Of a DNA stretch of 64,000 nt, positions 16,016-24,460 are shown piece by piece. Within the stretch, counting starts at the first letter, position 1. Each line of letters starts with the position of its first letter. Origin of the DNA: an uncultured Bacteroidales bacterium (GTDB lineage Bacteria > Bacteroidota > Bacteroidia > Bacteroidales > Paludibacteraceae); assembly GCA_946411385.1 (NCBI GenBank), contig CAMKDV010000004.1:124001-188000 (forward strand), given 5' to 3'. The notes below the pieces were generated by a model. It saw nothing but the letters and a program-made list of their open reading frames with translations, did not search any database and was not told the DNA's origin. A program made the position numbers and the translations under genes.

Positions 16016-17542
16016 TTATTGGCCGAGTACGGTGTAGCGTACTCCGTCGCGGACGAGGTACAGCATCCCGTTCTCTACATATTTCATTGTGCCGGCATGG
16101 GTTGTGGTTGCCTGCAGGCTGTTCAGTATCACTTCGGGCAGTTCACCCGGGTCCAGCGGAGCTGTGTTGGAGATGGTCACACTGGTCATCAGATCATTCA
16201 GTCCGGTCTCGGCATCCCACATGCCGGTATTGGCTATGCGGATGGCATATTTGGGGTTGTCGGCTATCGAAGCGTACTTGTCCGGCAACCACAGGTAGAG
16301 GTGATACGTGCCTTCGGGCATATCGGCAGGAATGGTGACCTGCTCGTTGATGGCGCTCTGCACATAGTTGGGCAGCCAGCGTCTGGGGTCGGTTGTCAGA
16401 GCGATCGGCCATGTTTGTCCGGCGGTGTTCTTCAGCACGAGGTAGGCAGTACGCTCGTTGTACAAGGGCGCATAGCCGGCGTTACGCAGACGGATGGTTA
16501 CGTTCATGCGTCCTCCGGGCGCAGCCTCGTCGCTGAACTGTCCATCCAGCAGATTGTAGCGATAGCCCATGTGGATGTTCAGCGTATCAAACAGTCCGCT
16601 CTCACGCCAGCGGCGGGTGACGGGCAAGGCGTACGACGAACCGCAGAACGACCAGTGATAGGTGCTCATCTCGCCCGGTGCACGCGTATAGCGCTGCTCC
16701 GCCAGAGTCTCGCTGTCGTCAATGTTCGTCTCGCCGCCATTGGGAACGTAGAGCGTCTCGCTGGCTACGTACTGCCTTACTGCCGGATCGTCGCTCAGGT
16801 TATCGCTGGCATAGGTGCCCATATCGCCCCAGGTGTTGAGAAAAGCGTCGTTGTGGCAGCCCATGCGTGCGCGTACGGTGCCCGTGAAAGCCTCCTCGGA
16901 ACTGAGAGGCGTAGAGTCGCCGAAATACTCCGTCTTGATCATCGGATAGCGGAAGAGGATGAAGCGGTCGGCAGGTGCGTTGGCAAACAGCGCATCGATC
17001 ACCAGACGGCGCTTGGCATTCAGATGCTGGCTCTCGTTGCCGTAGTTGGATGTGTAGTACCATTCACCCCATACGCCTACAAAACCAGCTTCTATCACGT
17101 ATATCACATCGGCGTTGGCTGCCAGGTGCGGCTGCAACTGCTCCAGATGGCGCTGCACCCATGCGGGTGTGGCATCCACTATGTCGTTCTCGTTCTCGGT
17201 GTACGCAAAGCGCAGCACACATTTCAGTCCGTACGAGCGCAGCTCAGCCATATCCTCGTCAAAGCCGTTCAGGATCGCGTCGGGCAGGTCTGCATCTTTA
17301 AATTTGCCGAAATTGTACAGCACGACAGCCAAGGTCATATTGTACTTGTTGCCCCACGTGCTGCCTATGCTGCCTTTGACCACGTTGGGGTGGTTCACGG
17401 ATACTTTGTAGCTCACTTCTTCGGTGAAGCCGCGTTCGGGGTTCTTGAATACGGTGGTGTTGTCCGGCACGTAGGTGACTACGGCGGCATGCATCGCTAC
17501 GGTGGCGATGAGGATGGTGGTAAGGGTAATAAGGTATTTCAT
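16016..17542 (-). CDS. Secreted DUF4874/DUF4832 protein with conserved C-terminal tail
   Basis: The 508-residue protein begins with a signal peptide (MKYLITLTTILIATVAMHAA). The first domain contains NPERGFTEEVSYK and GLKCVLRFAYTENEN, the pattern of DUF4874, an alpha/beta-barrel-like domain related to glycosidases. It is followed by DUF4832 (from ~residue 210: AFTGTVRARMGCHNDAFLNT; later a beta-sandwich with MNVTIRLRNAGYAPLY). The family occurs with polysaccharide-handling genes, but no activity is established. The last ~20 residues (VENGMLYLVRDGVRYTVLGQ) match the tail of three other secreted proteins here. It lies between psuG (47 bases) and the HAD-kinase gene (43 bases) in the same operon. 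Confidence 0.85.
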   Translation of the reverse strand: MKYLITLTTILIATVAMHAAVVTYVPDNTTVFKNPERGFTEEVSYKVSVNHPNVVKGSIGSTWGNKYNMTLAVVLYNFGKFKDADLPDAILNGFDEDMAELRSYGLKCVLRFAYTENENDIVDATPAWVQRHLEQLQPHLAANADVIYVIEAGFVGVWGEWYYTSNYGNESQHLNAKRRLVIDALFANAPADRFILFRYPMIKTEYFGDSTPLSSEEAFTGTVRARMGCHNDAFLNTWGDMGTYASDNLSDDPAVRQYVASETLYVPNGGETNIDDSETLAEQRYTRAPGEMSTYHWSFCGSSYALPVTRRWRESGLFDTLNIHMGYRYNLLDGQFSDEAAPGGRMNVTIRLRNAGYAPLYNERTAYLVLKNTAGQTWPIALTTDPRRWLPNYVQSAINEQVTIPADMPEGTYHLYLWLPDKYASIADNPKYAIRIANTGMWDAETGLNDLMTSVTISNTAPLDPGELPEVILNSLQATTTHAGTMKYVENGMLYLVRDGVRYTVLGQ

Positions 17543-17589
17543 CTTTTCTGAGTATAGTTGTGTCAGCCAATCTTGGCTGCTTTCTTCGG

Positions 17590-18498
17590 TTATACCAATG
17601 CAGCGGCTGTTCGGGCTGCCAGACTGGCGTTATTGAGCACGAGCTGGATATTCGATGCCAGGCTGTCACCGCCTGTCAGGTCTTTCACGCGGGCAAGCAG
17701 GAAGGGTGTGCAATGCTTGCCGTGAATGCCCTGCTCTTCCATCTCGCGTAGGGCTTGGCTGATGGCTTCGTCTATCAGCTGTTTGGGCATCGAGTACTGC
17801 TCGGGTATAGGATTAGTCACCAGCATGCCGCCTTTCAGTCCGCACTCTTGTTTGGCGCGGAAGATGGCAGCCAGCTCTTCGGGCGTATCGATGCGGTAGT
17901 CCACGCCAAGTCCGCTATGGCGCGTATAGAACGCCGGCAACTCGTCCGTGCCATAACCGATGACGGGCACGCCCTTGGTCTCCAGATATTCGAGCGTCAA
18001 CCCCAGGTCGAGGATCGATTTGGCGCCGGCACATATCACCATCACCGGCGTTTGTGCCAGCTCCTCCAGGTCAGCAGAGATGTCGAAGGTCTGCTGTGCT
18101 CCACGATGCACGCCGCCTATGCCGCCCGTAGCAAACACCTTAATGCCTGCCATGGCTGCTATGATCATAGTGGTGGTGACAGTAGTGGCGCCATCCATCC
18201 CGCGGGCAATCAGTACGGGCAGGTCGCGGCGTGAGGCTTTGGTCACAGCCTGACCTTTCTTGCCGAGATACTCGATCTCTTCCGCTGTACAACCGGCTTT
18301 CAGTTTGCCGCCGATCACGGCTATAGTGGCAGGCACAGCCCCGTTGTCGCGTATAGTCTGCTCCACGCGCATAGCGGTCTCCACGTTCTGCGGATAGGGC
18401 ATGCCGTGGCTGATGATGGTTGACTCCAGCGCTACTACCGGACGGTTGTCACGTAGCGCCACTGCCACTTCGGGCGATATGGATAGGTATTTATTCAT
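17590..18498 (-). CDS. psuG: Pseudouridine-5'-phosphate glycosidase
   Basis: PsuG reversibly splits pseudouridine-5'-phosphate to uracil and ribose-5-phosphate. The 302-residue protein carries the family signatures: ALESTIISHGMPYPQN with the conserved Glu, GAVPATIAVIGGKLKAG, KASRRDLP, FATGGIGGVHRG and the GAKSILDLG lysine motif. It is cytoplasmic. The start codon overlaps the end of the metallophosphoesterase gene by 8 bases, indicating coupling. The usual partner PsuK (a PfkB-type pseudouridine kinase) is not in the window. The only kinase nearby is the APH-type domain two genes downstream, which is a different fold family. The surroundings are mostly secreted proteins, an unusual setting for psuG. 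Confidence 0.94.
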   Translation of the reverse strand: MNKYLSISPEVAVALRDNRPVVALESTIISHGMPYPQNVETAMRVEQTIRDNGAVPATIAVIGGKLKAGCTAEEIEYLGKKGQAVTKASRRDLPVLIARGMDGATTVTTTMIIAAMAGIKVFATGGIGGVHRGAQQTFDISADLEELAQTPVMVICAGAKSILDLGLTLEYLETKGVPVIGYGTDELPAFYTRHSGLGVDYRIDTPEELAAIFRAKQECGLKGGMLVTNPIPEQYSMPKQLIDEAISQALREMEEQGIHGKHCTPFLLARVKDLTGGDSLASNIQLVLNNASLAARTAAALV

Positions 18499-20872
18499 TG
18501 TCTTGCGGTTTTCTGTAGGCTGACTGTTCTTCGCGGCGGGCTACGTACAGGCGCTGCCCTGGAGCGGTGTAGCACATCCCGTTGCGGATGATGAGCAGCT
18601 GACCGTTGTGAAGCATCTTTACGGGCATGAGACCCGCCGAACCGCTTCCGGAATGGACGCTGTTCAGATCGTTAATCAACTCGTCATGACGGAAGTTGTA
18701 AGTATAGAAGATATTCCCCACCGAGTCGTATGCCGTCAATGCAATGACGGACGCATCGGCTGACATGTCCAGCGTGGAGAAACACGATACCTGACGGTAG
18801 AACAGCGAATACTTATAGTCGTTCAGTTGCGTCTGCTGGCTATAGTTGGCATCGCGGCCGCAGCCCGGACGGAGATAATGTACCCCATCCTTGTACAGGT
18901 GTTCGAACGAATGGTCGTCACCCGACAGCGAGATGATTCTTTTGCCCAAGGCGGCATGTTTCTCCAACAATGTACCCATCTGTCGCGGTTCGTCAGCCCA
19001 CTGACCATGATAGCCTGTCGTATGAATGCCTACGTGGTGGCAGACGATGATCCACGGGCGCGTGCACGTGTATAATATTGAATCTGCCCAATGGTACTGC
19101 TTGCTTCCGGGCAGGAAGTCGGGACTGGACGGATCACCGTTCAGGTTCAGCATGATTACATCCGCATTGCCGTACACGAAGTGAAAGTATGCTTCGCAGC
19201 GCGGATCTTTGATGCTGTCTTCGGATGCTCCCTCGTGCGGGAACTGATGGAAATAGTCGTAATACGATGCCCAGCGGTAGGTGAATGGATCGCCCGTCTC
19301 ATGGTTGCCTACCGACGACATTACCGGCACTTGCCCCAGGAACGGTGCGCCGGGAGTGAAGTAGTAGTTGTTCCAGTTACGGTCATCACCCTTGCTGCTG
19401 ACAAAATCGCCGTTCATCAGGGCTATGTCGCAGCCCAGGTTGCAGATGAACGATTGCATGTTCGACCAGTTGTTGCGCGCATTGCCGTGGATGTCGCTGA
19501 TGGTGAAGATGCGGTAAGCTGTACCTTGTTCAGGCGTGGTCTTGGTGCTGCTTATCTTCGGGCAGCGGCGTGTAGCGTCAGCGCCTACGGTGAAATAGTA
19601 GCGCGTGTTGGGCTGCAAGCCGGTTAGGGTCACTACGTGCATGTAGCCTTCGTCCGATACATTCCATCCCTCGTCGGTTGTCAGTTGCATGCTGAGGTTC
19701 GTCGAGTCTGTTCCGTAGCAGATGAGTGCGTCAGTAGGTTCGGTCTCGTCCAACATCTGCCAAAGCAATTTGACGCTGGTAGTAGTCGGCGCCATCGAAT
19801 AGGGCATCTTGTACGGTTTGTACGGATCGTTGCTCGGGTCGTGTATCTCGTCCGACACGCCCCATCGCGGGTCGCCCAAGTTGCTGCCGTCTGTGCCCGC
19901 ACCTACTGCCGGACTATTGGCGCATAGCGTGAAGATGCCGTTGCCGGCATCCGTGAAATACGGGTTACGCGCCAAACATGCCGTCTGCGTGGCGCCTGTA
20001 CTGATCTTTATCGGCGCATTGCACCCAATGCTGTTACTGATGGCGGATAACGAACCGTAAAGAGCATAACTTACGGCGCCCGAACGCTCTTCGGCGTTCA
20101 TAAAGATGCAGTTGGTCACGCGACTGCCGTTGATGTTGGCAAGATACACGCCGCGCGTGTCGGTGCTGTTGTAGAAGGTGCAGTGGTCTATCAGCAGACT
20201 GCCCGCTATCTCTTGTGGCGAGTCGGCATCATCGCCCGGCGTGAGGTAGATGAAGCGCCCTGTGCCGTTCGTTCCGCCGTCGAAAGTGCAGTTGGTCACG
20301 CGCAGGCTTTTCGTCTGCCTCAGTATCTTGGCAGAGGCGATGGCGCGTGCCGTGTTGGCTGTTGTGCTGCCCATGCGGAACAGACAGCCGTCTACCGTCA
20401 GACTGTTCACGTACGGCGCTTCTGCATCGGATGTATACGCGCGGATGAAGTACGACGGACAACCGCTCATCTCGCATCCGCGTACCGCTACGTTGTACGG
20501 CGTTTCGGCATTGGTCATGCGCACGATCTCACCCGTGCTCTCAATCTTGATGCCTTCCAGCGTGAAATCTGCTTTCACTTCAAACCGGCTCGACATCTGT
20601 ATGCATGGATGCGTTCCCGCCGCAGCACGTATAGTGAGTGCTACGGTAGGCTTGACCGACGATTCGGCGTATGTCCCATCCGTCAACACAAGGATATCTC
20701 CCGCCGCAGCATTCGTCACCGCCGTCTTTATTGTTCCGTTTCCAGGCGCCACATTAATCGTGGCAGCACCCGCTACCGTCGCGCATAGCAACGCAGCGAA
20801 AGAAAGAATAATGTATCTCCTGTTTATTATTGTCACAATGCTGATATTTTTATGCAAAGAGCAACCCAACAC
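18491..20872 (-). CDS. Secreted metallophosphoesterase with beta-helix and Fn3-like domains
   Basis: The 793-residue protein has an N-terminal signal (YIILSFAALLCATVAGA, after ~20 residues). Residues ~35-330 form a parallel beta-helix of pectate-lyase/chondroitinase-B type (VTNCTFDGGTNGTGRFIYL, LLIDHCTFYNSTDTRGVYL). An Fn3-like domain follows (~340-440: TSVKLLWQMLDETEPTDALI, TGLQPNTRYYFTVGAD), as in purple acid phosphatases. The calcineurin-like phosphoesterase (~450-690) has all metal motifs: SDIHGN, NGDFVSS, GNHETGD, CHHVGIHTTGYHG and SGDDHSFEHL. The C-terminus has the shared tail (LHNGQLLIIRNGMCYTAPGQ), here followed by ~22 extra charged residues. It likely acts outside the cytoplasm on a phosphoester linked to a polysaccharide or cell surface; the substrate is unknown. 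Confidence 0.87.
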   Translation of the reverse strand: MLGCSLHKNISIVTIINRRYIILSFAALLCATVAGAATINVAPGNGTIKTAVTNAAAGDILVLTDGTYAESSVKPTVALTIRAAAGTHPCIQMSSRFEVKADFTLEGIKIESTGEIVRMTNAETPYNVAVRGCEMSGCPSYFIRAYTSDAEAPYVNSLTVDGCLFRMGSTTANTARAIASAKILRQTKSLRVTNCTFDGGTNGTGRFIYLTPGDDADSPQEIAGSLLIDHCTFYNSTDTRGVYLANINGSRVTNCIFMNAEERSGAVSYALYGSLSAISNSIGCNAPIKISTGATQTACLARNPYFTDAGNGIFTLCANSPAVGAGTDGSNLGDPRWGVSDEIHDPSNDPYKPYKMPYSMAPTTTSVKLLWQMLDETEPTDALICYGTDSTNLSMQLTTDEGWNVSDEGYMHVVTLTGLQPNTRYYFTVGADATRRCPKISSTKTTPEQGTAYRIFTISDIHGNARNNWSNMQSFICNLGCDIALMNGDFVSSKGDDRNWNNYYFTPGAPFLGQVPVMSSVGNHETGDPFTYRWASYYDYFHQFPHEGASEDSIKDPRCEAYFHFVYGNADVIMLNLNGDPSSPDFLPGSKQYHWADSILYTCTRPWIIVCHHVGIHTTGYHGQWADEPRQMGTLLEKHAALGKRIISLSGDDHSFEHLYKDGVHYLRPGCGRDANYSQQTQLNDYKYSLFYRQVSCFSTLDMSADASVIALTAYDSVGNIFYTYNFRHDELINDLNSVHSGSGSAGLMPVKMLHNGQLLIIRNGMCYTAPGQRLYVARREEQSAYRKPQDNE

Positions 20873-20922
20873 ATTCGAGCTGCTCTTTGCTGTGTATTCA
20901 CCTGAGGTGGTAAACGGAGCGA

Positions 20923-21063
20923 TTAGAACGGTGTTTGGCTTCCGTTTGACTCACCGCCAAACTCAACATCACCGCCATGCACCGAGCCTATTGCTGCCTG
21001 GCAAATAGTACGCGTAAGGAACGAAACGGAAGTTGTGCTCGGGATAATATATGTCTTTTTCAT
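20923..21063 (-). CDS. Small peptide of the Bacteroidales 'MKKTYI-P' type, 46 aa
   Basis: A short frame between the 963-residue protein and the metallophosphoesterase encodes 46 residues beginning MKKTYIIPSTTSVSFLTRTI and ending in a Gly-rich, weakly acidic segment (GSVHGGDVEFGGESNG). Many Bacteroidales genomes contain unannotated peptides with the same start (MKKTYI-x-P), a short hydrophobic stretch and a Gly/Asp-rich end; this is recalled from experience, not checked. It fills most of the 247-base gap, lies in the same orientation as its neighbours, and has a good ATG 56 bases after the upstream stop. Function unknown; it could be a secreted peptide or a regulatory leader. Confidence 0.5.
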   Translation of the reverse strand: MKKTYIIPSTTSVSFLTRTICQAAIGSVHGGDVEFGGESNGSQTPF

Positions 21064-21119
21064 ATTTGTATCGATTTTAATCATTTAACAATTACCATTA
21101 CTTTACTTACTGCCTTTCG

Positions 21120-24011
21120 TTATTTGATTTTTACGCCGAGCGCATTGTAACGAATGCCGTCACGAACAACGACCAGTTGTCCGTTTTCGATCAATTTGCC
21201 TGTATTGGTGAAGGTTTCAGGCATCTCTCCGTTTACTATATCAATCTCCGTCACTACATTCTCTGCCTCGACGATGCGGGCGCGTGTAGGTGCATTACCT
21301 GATATATTTTTGAGAGCGAAATATCCGCGCATGCCATTGATGGCTGTTGCACTGTTGGAGTAATAGAGCTTGTTGTCTGCGCTGAGGAAGTAGTTGTTTC
21401 TGCCTGCGGGCACCTCACTTACAACGAAGTTACCGATAAAGTCAGCCACATCGGTTTCTGAATCGTTCAGCATGTTATCGATAGTCACGCCTAAGAATGT
21501 CGGATTCTCAATGTTTGCTGCCGGCTTGATGAGGTATGGAACACCTGCCGCCATCTCATTCACCTCCGTGAAGTTCAGGTTAAGCACGAAGCCGTCCGAC
21601 TCGATGGATGACTCGGTCAGCTCTTTCACCTTGGCACTGCCGAACACGCGTGCTTTCTCTGCAGCGCTAACTGCAAACGGCAAGCATATCGTGTTATACA
21701 TGCCACCTACCAATGTGCGTGTAATTTGCACATCACCTGTCTTACCTTCATAAGGCACAAGAACTTCGTTCTCATCTTCTTCCTCGTCTTCAATCACCGG
21801 AATAGGATACGAGAGACGTACGCCTCCTAAAATGGCTTCTGACCAGTTCAACGGGTTAAGAACCTTTACATAATAGGTATTATCTTCTGTCACATTAAAT
21901 GTACCAAGTGTTATTTCGCCATTTTGCCATGACCCGCCGGCATCTTCGTTAACCTCTTGAACAGGGGCTTGTTCTAAGTCTGTATATAATCCTACTGTAT
22001 AACTATGACCTTTATCAGTTCCTGACAGAATTGTAAGATTCACGTTTACCGTGCCTGTTTGAGTTGCGCGCACTTTCCACCACGCATAGTCTGCGTTAGT
22101 CGTATTAGTATTATGCGAAACAAGAGTTCCATCTACCCTGCGCAATTTGTTATCACTTGCTACCAGCACGGCATCTTGAGCTGTGAGCGTATTTGCCGGA
22201 ATATCAATAGTAGCACCGCCTACATAATCAGCAATAATCTTAACGACTCTACCATGCGAGTAGTTGGTGGTGTTGGTTACTTTGATTATATAGTCACTTG
22301 CTGCGAGTTGAAGTTTGGCTGTGGTTGTAGTCAACTCTTCCCCGTAGCTGCCATCCAAAGTATACTCTGCTACTTGAGTTTCGTCAGTATTAAGCACGTA
22401 CAATTTATAGTGATGACTATTATCGCTTTTCGCATTGAAGGTGAATGTGTAGAGTCCTGCCTTGGTGACATGAATATTCCATTTGCCCCATTGAGTAGTC
22501 ACATGTCCGTCGTTGCCATCATCAGTAAAGCGGAATTCTCCGGCTTCGTTTATATAGGCGTATTCACTTCTAATAGCATCAACCGGTTGAAGGGTGGCAG
22601 GAATGTCTGTTACCGCACCGCCTGCATAAACGAATTGTATACTGATCCACTCTGCATTAGACCAGGCTTCATTGTTTGTCAATTTCAGCGTATAATTGCC
22701 GGCAGGAACGTACATAGATCCCATTTCCAGCGTAACAGGGGATCCATTGTCTCCACCATTTTTCTCCAAAGGCGTTACGACATCATTTTTATTTGCGTCC
22801 TGCAATGCGATTTTGAATTTTTTGCCGTTACTGGAGTTTACCTTCAGATATACGTTATAATTGCCCGAGTTTGCAAAAGCAACATTCCATTCCATCCATG
22901 CTTTATCCTGCTTGCCGCTGGCAATGGTAAATTTGCCATCTGCACGAGTGCCGCCTGAATACCCGGATTCAGAAATGTCAGTTGTGCCCGGCATATTCTG
23001 TACAGCTCCACCTGCATAAGAAAGGGTTACACCATAGATACCCGTCTTTGAGTGGTTACGATTATTCAGCATCTTTATAATATAGATACCTGCGGCTGGA
23101 ATTTTAATCGTACCGGCAAGTGTTTTGTCTACACCGTTTTCTGTAAAACCGTCACCGTCAAAAGCAGGACCTTCGGCAATCGAATCAATCTCGTTTCCGT
23201 AGCCATCGCACAATAGCACATCCATAATATGCTTGTTGCTGGCATAGAATGATGTGTTATCTGCAAAATTCAATGTCACATTAACAAAACATGCCCGCGT
23301 CGCATTAATCTTCCATGTAACAACCGGACCGGGTTGCGAATGATCAGCGTAACGGATATAATGAGGAGTTACTGATGTTTCCAGGAGGAATTTTGCGTCT
23401 GCACCATGTAATGTCGCATCGTCAGCCTCGAATGAATAAGGCGAGGCAAAACTTGTCTCCGGAATAGACTCGGCAGTAAGAGTAATACCTGCTATACCAC
23501 ATTTTGAATATTGACGTGAGTTCAACAATTCTACCATATAAATACCTGCTTTCTCAAAGTACAATGTACCACTAAGAGGGATATTTCCGATGGATGAAGA
23601 TTCCGAAGCCTCTGCTACGGAGTCTTTCGGAGTCTCGCTGTTGTCAATGATTCTCACTTTGAAGATGTGTCCGCCGTTTTTATAACTGTCATCTACAGCG
23701 TTATTCCATGAGTTATCGAACATATTTAATGTAACCGATACCAAACATGGTTTTGTAACCGAGACTAGCCATGCAGCTGTTCCGTTATCTTTACGATCAA
23801 AATAACGTAGATAGTATTCTCCGTTTTCTTGCAACTCGATATTTCCATCCTGTAAAGCATTTTCGGCTAAAAAAGTATAGCCGCTGGAGAAATCAGTAGA
23901 CGGAACCGGAACATCAATTCCGGCATTAACCGCCAGTGATAGCGTTAAGATTGAAATAAGAAGGAAAACTTTTTTCTTTGCCGCAAAGGCACGATTAATT
24001 TTGTTTTTCAT
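21120..24011 (-). CDS. Secreted protein of about five tandem beta-sandwich (CBM-like) modules with conserved C-terminal tail
   Basis: The 963-residue protein has a signal peptide (KKKVFLLISILTLSLAVNAG). About five repeats of 110-140 residues follow, each with a 'V-T-x-A/P-C-x-V-x-V-T-L-N' strand, a charged 'F-K-V-x-L/I-x-D' strand, 'G-x-Y-x-I/L-K-L-x-N-x-x-x-x-S' and a closing 'I-x-L-x-Y-x-G-G' strand (for example GIYIIKMLNNRNHSKTGIYG, NYTLKLTNNEAWSNAEWISI). The fold resembles family 6/35 carbohydrate-binding modules. Between the repeats and the tail is a domain with VGGMYNTICLPFAVSAAE found in Bacteroidales surface proteins. The last residues (IENGQLVVVRDGIRYNALG) are the shared tail. It is the first gene after the operon promoter. 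No catalytic motif is seen; a surface glycan-binding role is inferred. Confidence 0.8.
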   Translation of the reverse strand: MKNKINRAFAAKKKVFLLISILTLSLAVNAGIDVPVPSTDFSSGYTFLAENALQDGNIELQENGEYYLRYFDRKDNGTAAWLVSVTKPCLVSVTLNMFDNSWNNAVDDSYKNGGHIFKVRIIDNSETPKDSVAEASESSSIGNIPLSGTLYFEKAGIYMVELLNSRQYSKCGIAGITLTAESIPETSFASPYSFEADDATLHGADAKFLLETSVTPHYIRYADHSQPGPVVTWKINATRACFVNVTLNFADNTSFYASNKHIMDVLLCDGYGNEIDSIAEGPAFDGDGFTENGVDKTLAGTIKIPAAGIYIIKMLNNRNHSKTGIYGVTLSYAGGAVQNMPGTTDISESGYSGGTRADGKFTIASGKQDKAWMEWNVAFANSGNYNVYLKVNSSNGKKFKIALQDANKNDVVTPLEKNGGDNGSPVTLEMGSMYVPAGNYTLKLTNNEAWSNAEWISIQFVYAGGAVTDIPATLQPVDAIRSEYAYINEAGEFRFTDDGNDGHVTTQWGKWNIHVTKAGLYTFTFNAKSDNSHHYKLYVLNTDETQVAEYTLDGSYGEELTTTTAKLQLAASDYIIKVTNTTNYSHGRVVKIIADYVGGATIDIPANTLTAQDAVLVASDNKLRRVDGTLVSHNTNTTNADYAWWKVRATQTGTVNVNLTILSGTDKGHSYTVGLYTDLEQAPVQEVNEDAGGSWQNGEITLGTFNVTEDNTYYVKVLNPLNWSEAILGGVRLSYPIPVIEDEEEDENEVLVPYEGKTGDVQITRTLVGGMYNTICLPFAVSAAEKARVFGSAKVKELTESSIESDGFVLNLNFTEVNEMAAGVPYLIKPAANIENPTFLGVTIDNMLNDSETDVADFIGNFVVSEVPAGRNNYFLSADNKLYYSNSATAINGMRGYFALKNISGNAPTRARIVEAENVVTEIDIVNGEMPETFTNTGKLIENGQLVVVRDGIRYNALGVKIK

Positions 24012-24078
24012 AATATTATGAGTTTTAATTTTCTGATTTTGGTCTGTCTCGGATGGGTTGAGCCCATAAAAGACGTTG

Positions 24079-24110
24079 CAAAGTTACGAAAAATATTTCA
24101 TATATGCACG
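24079..24110 (-). promoter_or_regulatory. Promoter for the 13.6-24.0 kb minus-strand operon
   Basis: Minus strand: TAACTTTG at 24086-24079 followed by CAACG, with a degenerate -33 box (CGTG) exactly 20 bases upstream at 24110-24107. The -7 element is perfect and the -33 weak. It faces away from the GH5 promoter; the ~270 bases between the two promoters hold no credible gene. Confidence 0.7.
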
Positions 24111-24385
24111 CGAACGCGTGTGCTATGAAGCATAAAACGCAACAAGCAGCTCAATCCCAACCGCCAATACGCTTATATACTGCACATTACAAAAATCCCC
24201 AAAAAGGAACTTTGCATTTCGAAAGGTTTCGATTTATTTGTCGGTTATGCCCTTTCTCTGTTGCGCCCATCTGGGAGATGGGCATCGAGGTTCCCATCAC
24301 CGGTTCTGCTCGTGCGGTCAAGTCAGCAAGCCCTCTACCAAAAACTCCCATTCCAAAACATTTTCCATCTATTTCCGCAATTTTA

Positions 24386-24417
24386 TTTGCATTTTTCAAA
24401 AAAAAGTTGTACCTTTG
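24386..24417 (+). promoter_or_regulatory. Bacteroidota promoter for the GH5 gene
   Basis: TTTG at 24386-24389, 20 bases including an A-tract, then TACCTTTG at 24410-24417 and CAG. It matches the consensus fully and places the start site ~35 nt before the ATG at 24461. This also supports the shorter start for the GH5 protein, since in-frame ATGs further upstream would precede the promoter. Confidence 0.87.
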
Positions 24418-24460
24418 CAGTTGTTTTGGTATTTGTATAACCCATGCAATCACCTTCCGT

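Noticed and set aside
24104..24460. Upstream extension of the GH5 reading frame
   Set aside because: The extension precedes and includes the promoter, and its translation has no homologous look; the start at 24461 gives a proper lipoprotein signal.
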